A stretch of DNA of 52,049 nt from Bacilli bacterium (GTDB taxonomy: Bacteria > Bacillota_I > Bacilli_A > RFN20 > CAG-826), in NCBI GenBank assembly GCA_017442875.1, contig JAFSPN010000030.1, forward strand, positions 1-52,049, read 5' to 3'. The position numbers and the translations under genes were made by a program. The notes below the pieces were generated by a model, which did not search any database, was not told the DNA's origin, and saw only the letters and a program-made list of their open reading frames with translations. Below are positions 51,910-52,049 of the stretch, piece after piece; the first letter of the stretch is position 1, and the number at the start of each line of letters is the position of its first letter.

Positions 51910-52049
51910 TGAACTGAACCCATTTTAGTTCGCAGGGCAAAAAAGCCTCTTAGCGTAAAATAAACGTTAGGAGGTTTTTTGTATGGCTAAGAAAGGTCAA
52001 AAATTTAAGAAATATCCACCAGAAGTAAAAAAGATGATTGTTGATGAAT
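51910..52049 (+). mobile_element. Left end of a second IS3-family element (cut by the window edge)
   Basis: The sequence TGAACTGAACCCATTTTAG at 51910-51928 has the look of the terminal repeat of IS150-group elements, with an internal AACT/AGTT pairing. An imperfect hairpin (CCTC/GAGG arms at about 51950-51980) and AGGAGG follow, then an orfA-like start. Only the first 140 bases are visible, so the family group is tentative. Confidence 0.6.
51983..52049 (+). CDS. Transposase orfA, N-terminal fragment
   Basis: Twenty-two residues (MAKKGQKFKKYPPEVKKM and onward) before the window ends. The start has AGGAGG about eight bases ahead. The basic opening is typical of orfA helix-turn-helix proteins of IS150/IS3 elements. 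The rest lies outside. Confidence 0.6.
   Translation, partial: MAKKGQKFKKYPPEVKKMIVDE

Noticed and set aside
1..52049. tRNA, rRNA, CRISPR array or prophage
   Set aside because: I saw no cloverleaf or rRNA-like sequence, no regularly spaced repeats and no phage structural or integrase genes other than the IS transposases.
1..52049. Mycoplasma-type genetic code (TGA as Trp)
   Set aside because: TGG encodes Trp throughout, and TGA serves as a stop, for example at the end of the GH130 gene at 7947.

Overview
The window comes from a low-GC Gram-positive-type bacterium. Evidence: AT-rich DNA, Bacillota-type lipoproteins with lipoboxes, LacI/LplB/MsmK-type sugar genes, many AGGAGG ribosome binding sites, and IS3-family elements. 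Trp is encoded by TGG and TGA is used as a stop, so the Mycoplasma code does not apply. A host-associated member of the Bacilli (Erysipelotrichia, RF39 or Acholeplasma-like) is my guess from gene content; no rRNA marker is present.

Region 1 (1-18780, all minus strand) looks like one very long operon for a beta-mannan or manno-oligosaccharide diet. In transcription order it has a LacI regulator, a GH130 phosphorylase, two sugar ABC permeases, their solute-binding lipoprotein, a clan GH-A glycosidase lipoprotein, a large carbohydrate-binding lipoprotein, a second GH130, an SGNH esterase, three membrane genes, an MsmK/UgpC-type ATPase with a long C-terminal extension, a phosphohexomutase, mannose-6-phosphate isomerase and a NUDIX hydrolase cut by the window edge. 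GH130 phosphorolysis gives mannose-1-phosphate, the mutase gives mannose-6-phosphate and ManA gives fructose-6-phosphate, so the pathway closes within the locus.

Region 2 (18781-25900) holds a large surface lipoprotein and two divergent carbohydrate esterases, probably for deacetylating glycans. Their promoter regions share GTAAAC boxes. An intact-looking IS3-family element follows; it seems to have split the terminator of the plus-strand esterase.

Region 3 (25900-33600) has a six-TM protein of unknown function, a Fic/Doc-type protein with Gln in place of the catalytic His and five operator-like boxes at its promoter, and a plus-strand lipid cluster. The cluster encodes a PlsC-like acyltransferase with a zinc ribbon, an AMP-forming ligase fused to an acyl carrier domain, a GPH/MelB-type (MFSD2A-like) transporter and a second PlsC protein. 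I read it as a possible lysolipid or fatty-acid uptake and acylation system.

Region 4 (33600-41800) is a signalling block: a hybrid histidine kinase with two receiver domains, a REC-GGDEF-EAL protein, an HPt protein, a PrsW-like membrane protease and a membrane GGDEF-EAL protein. Both GGDEF domains look degenerate while the EAL domains look active. Region 5 (41800-44140) has a canonical Fic protein with three 10-bp boxes bracketing its promoter, and a paralogue of the zinc-ribbon acyltransferase.

Region 6 (44140-49830) is the most unusual part. Two large secreted multidomain proteins, one of them an endonuclease I-type nuclease, share a C-terminal domain of about 140 residues. Each is followed directly by a tiny gene for an acidic peptide (34 and 43 residues), and the two peptides are related to each other. 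Region 7 (49830-52049) has a DUF2971 gene downstream of an HTH-nucleotidyltransferase gene (possible defence or toxin-antitoxin pair), a candidate small RNA or terminator, and the left end of another IS3-family element.
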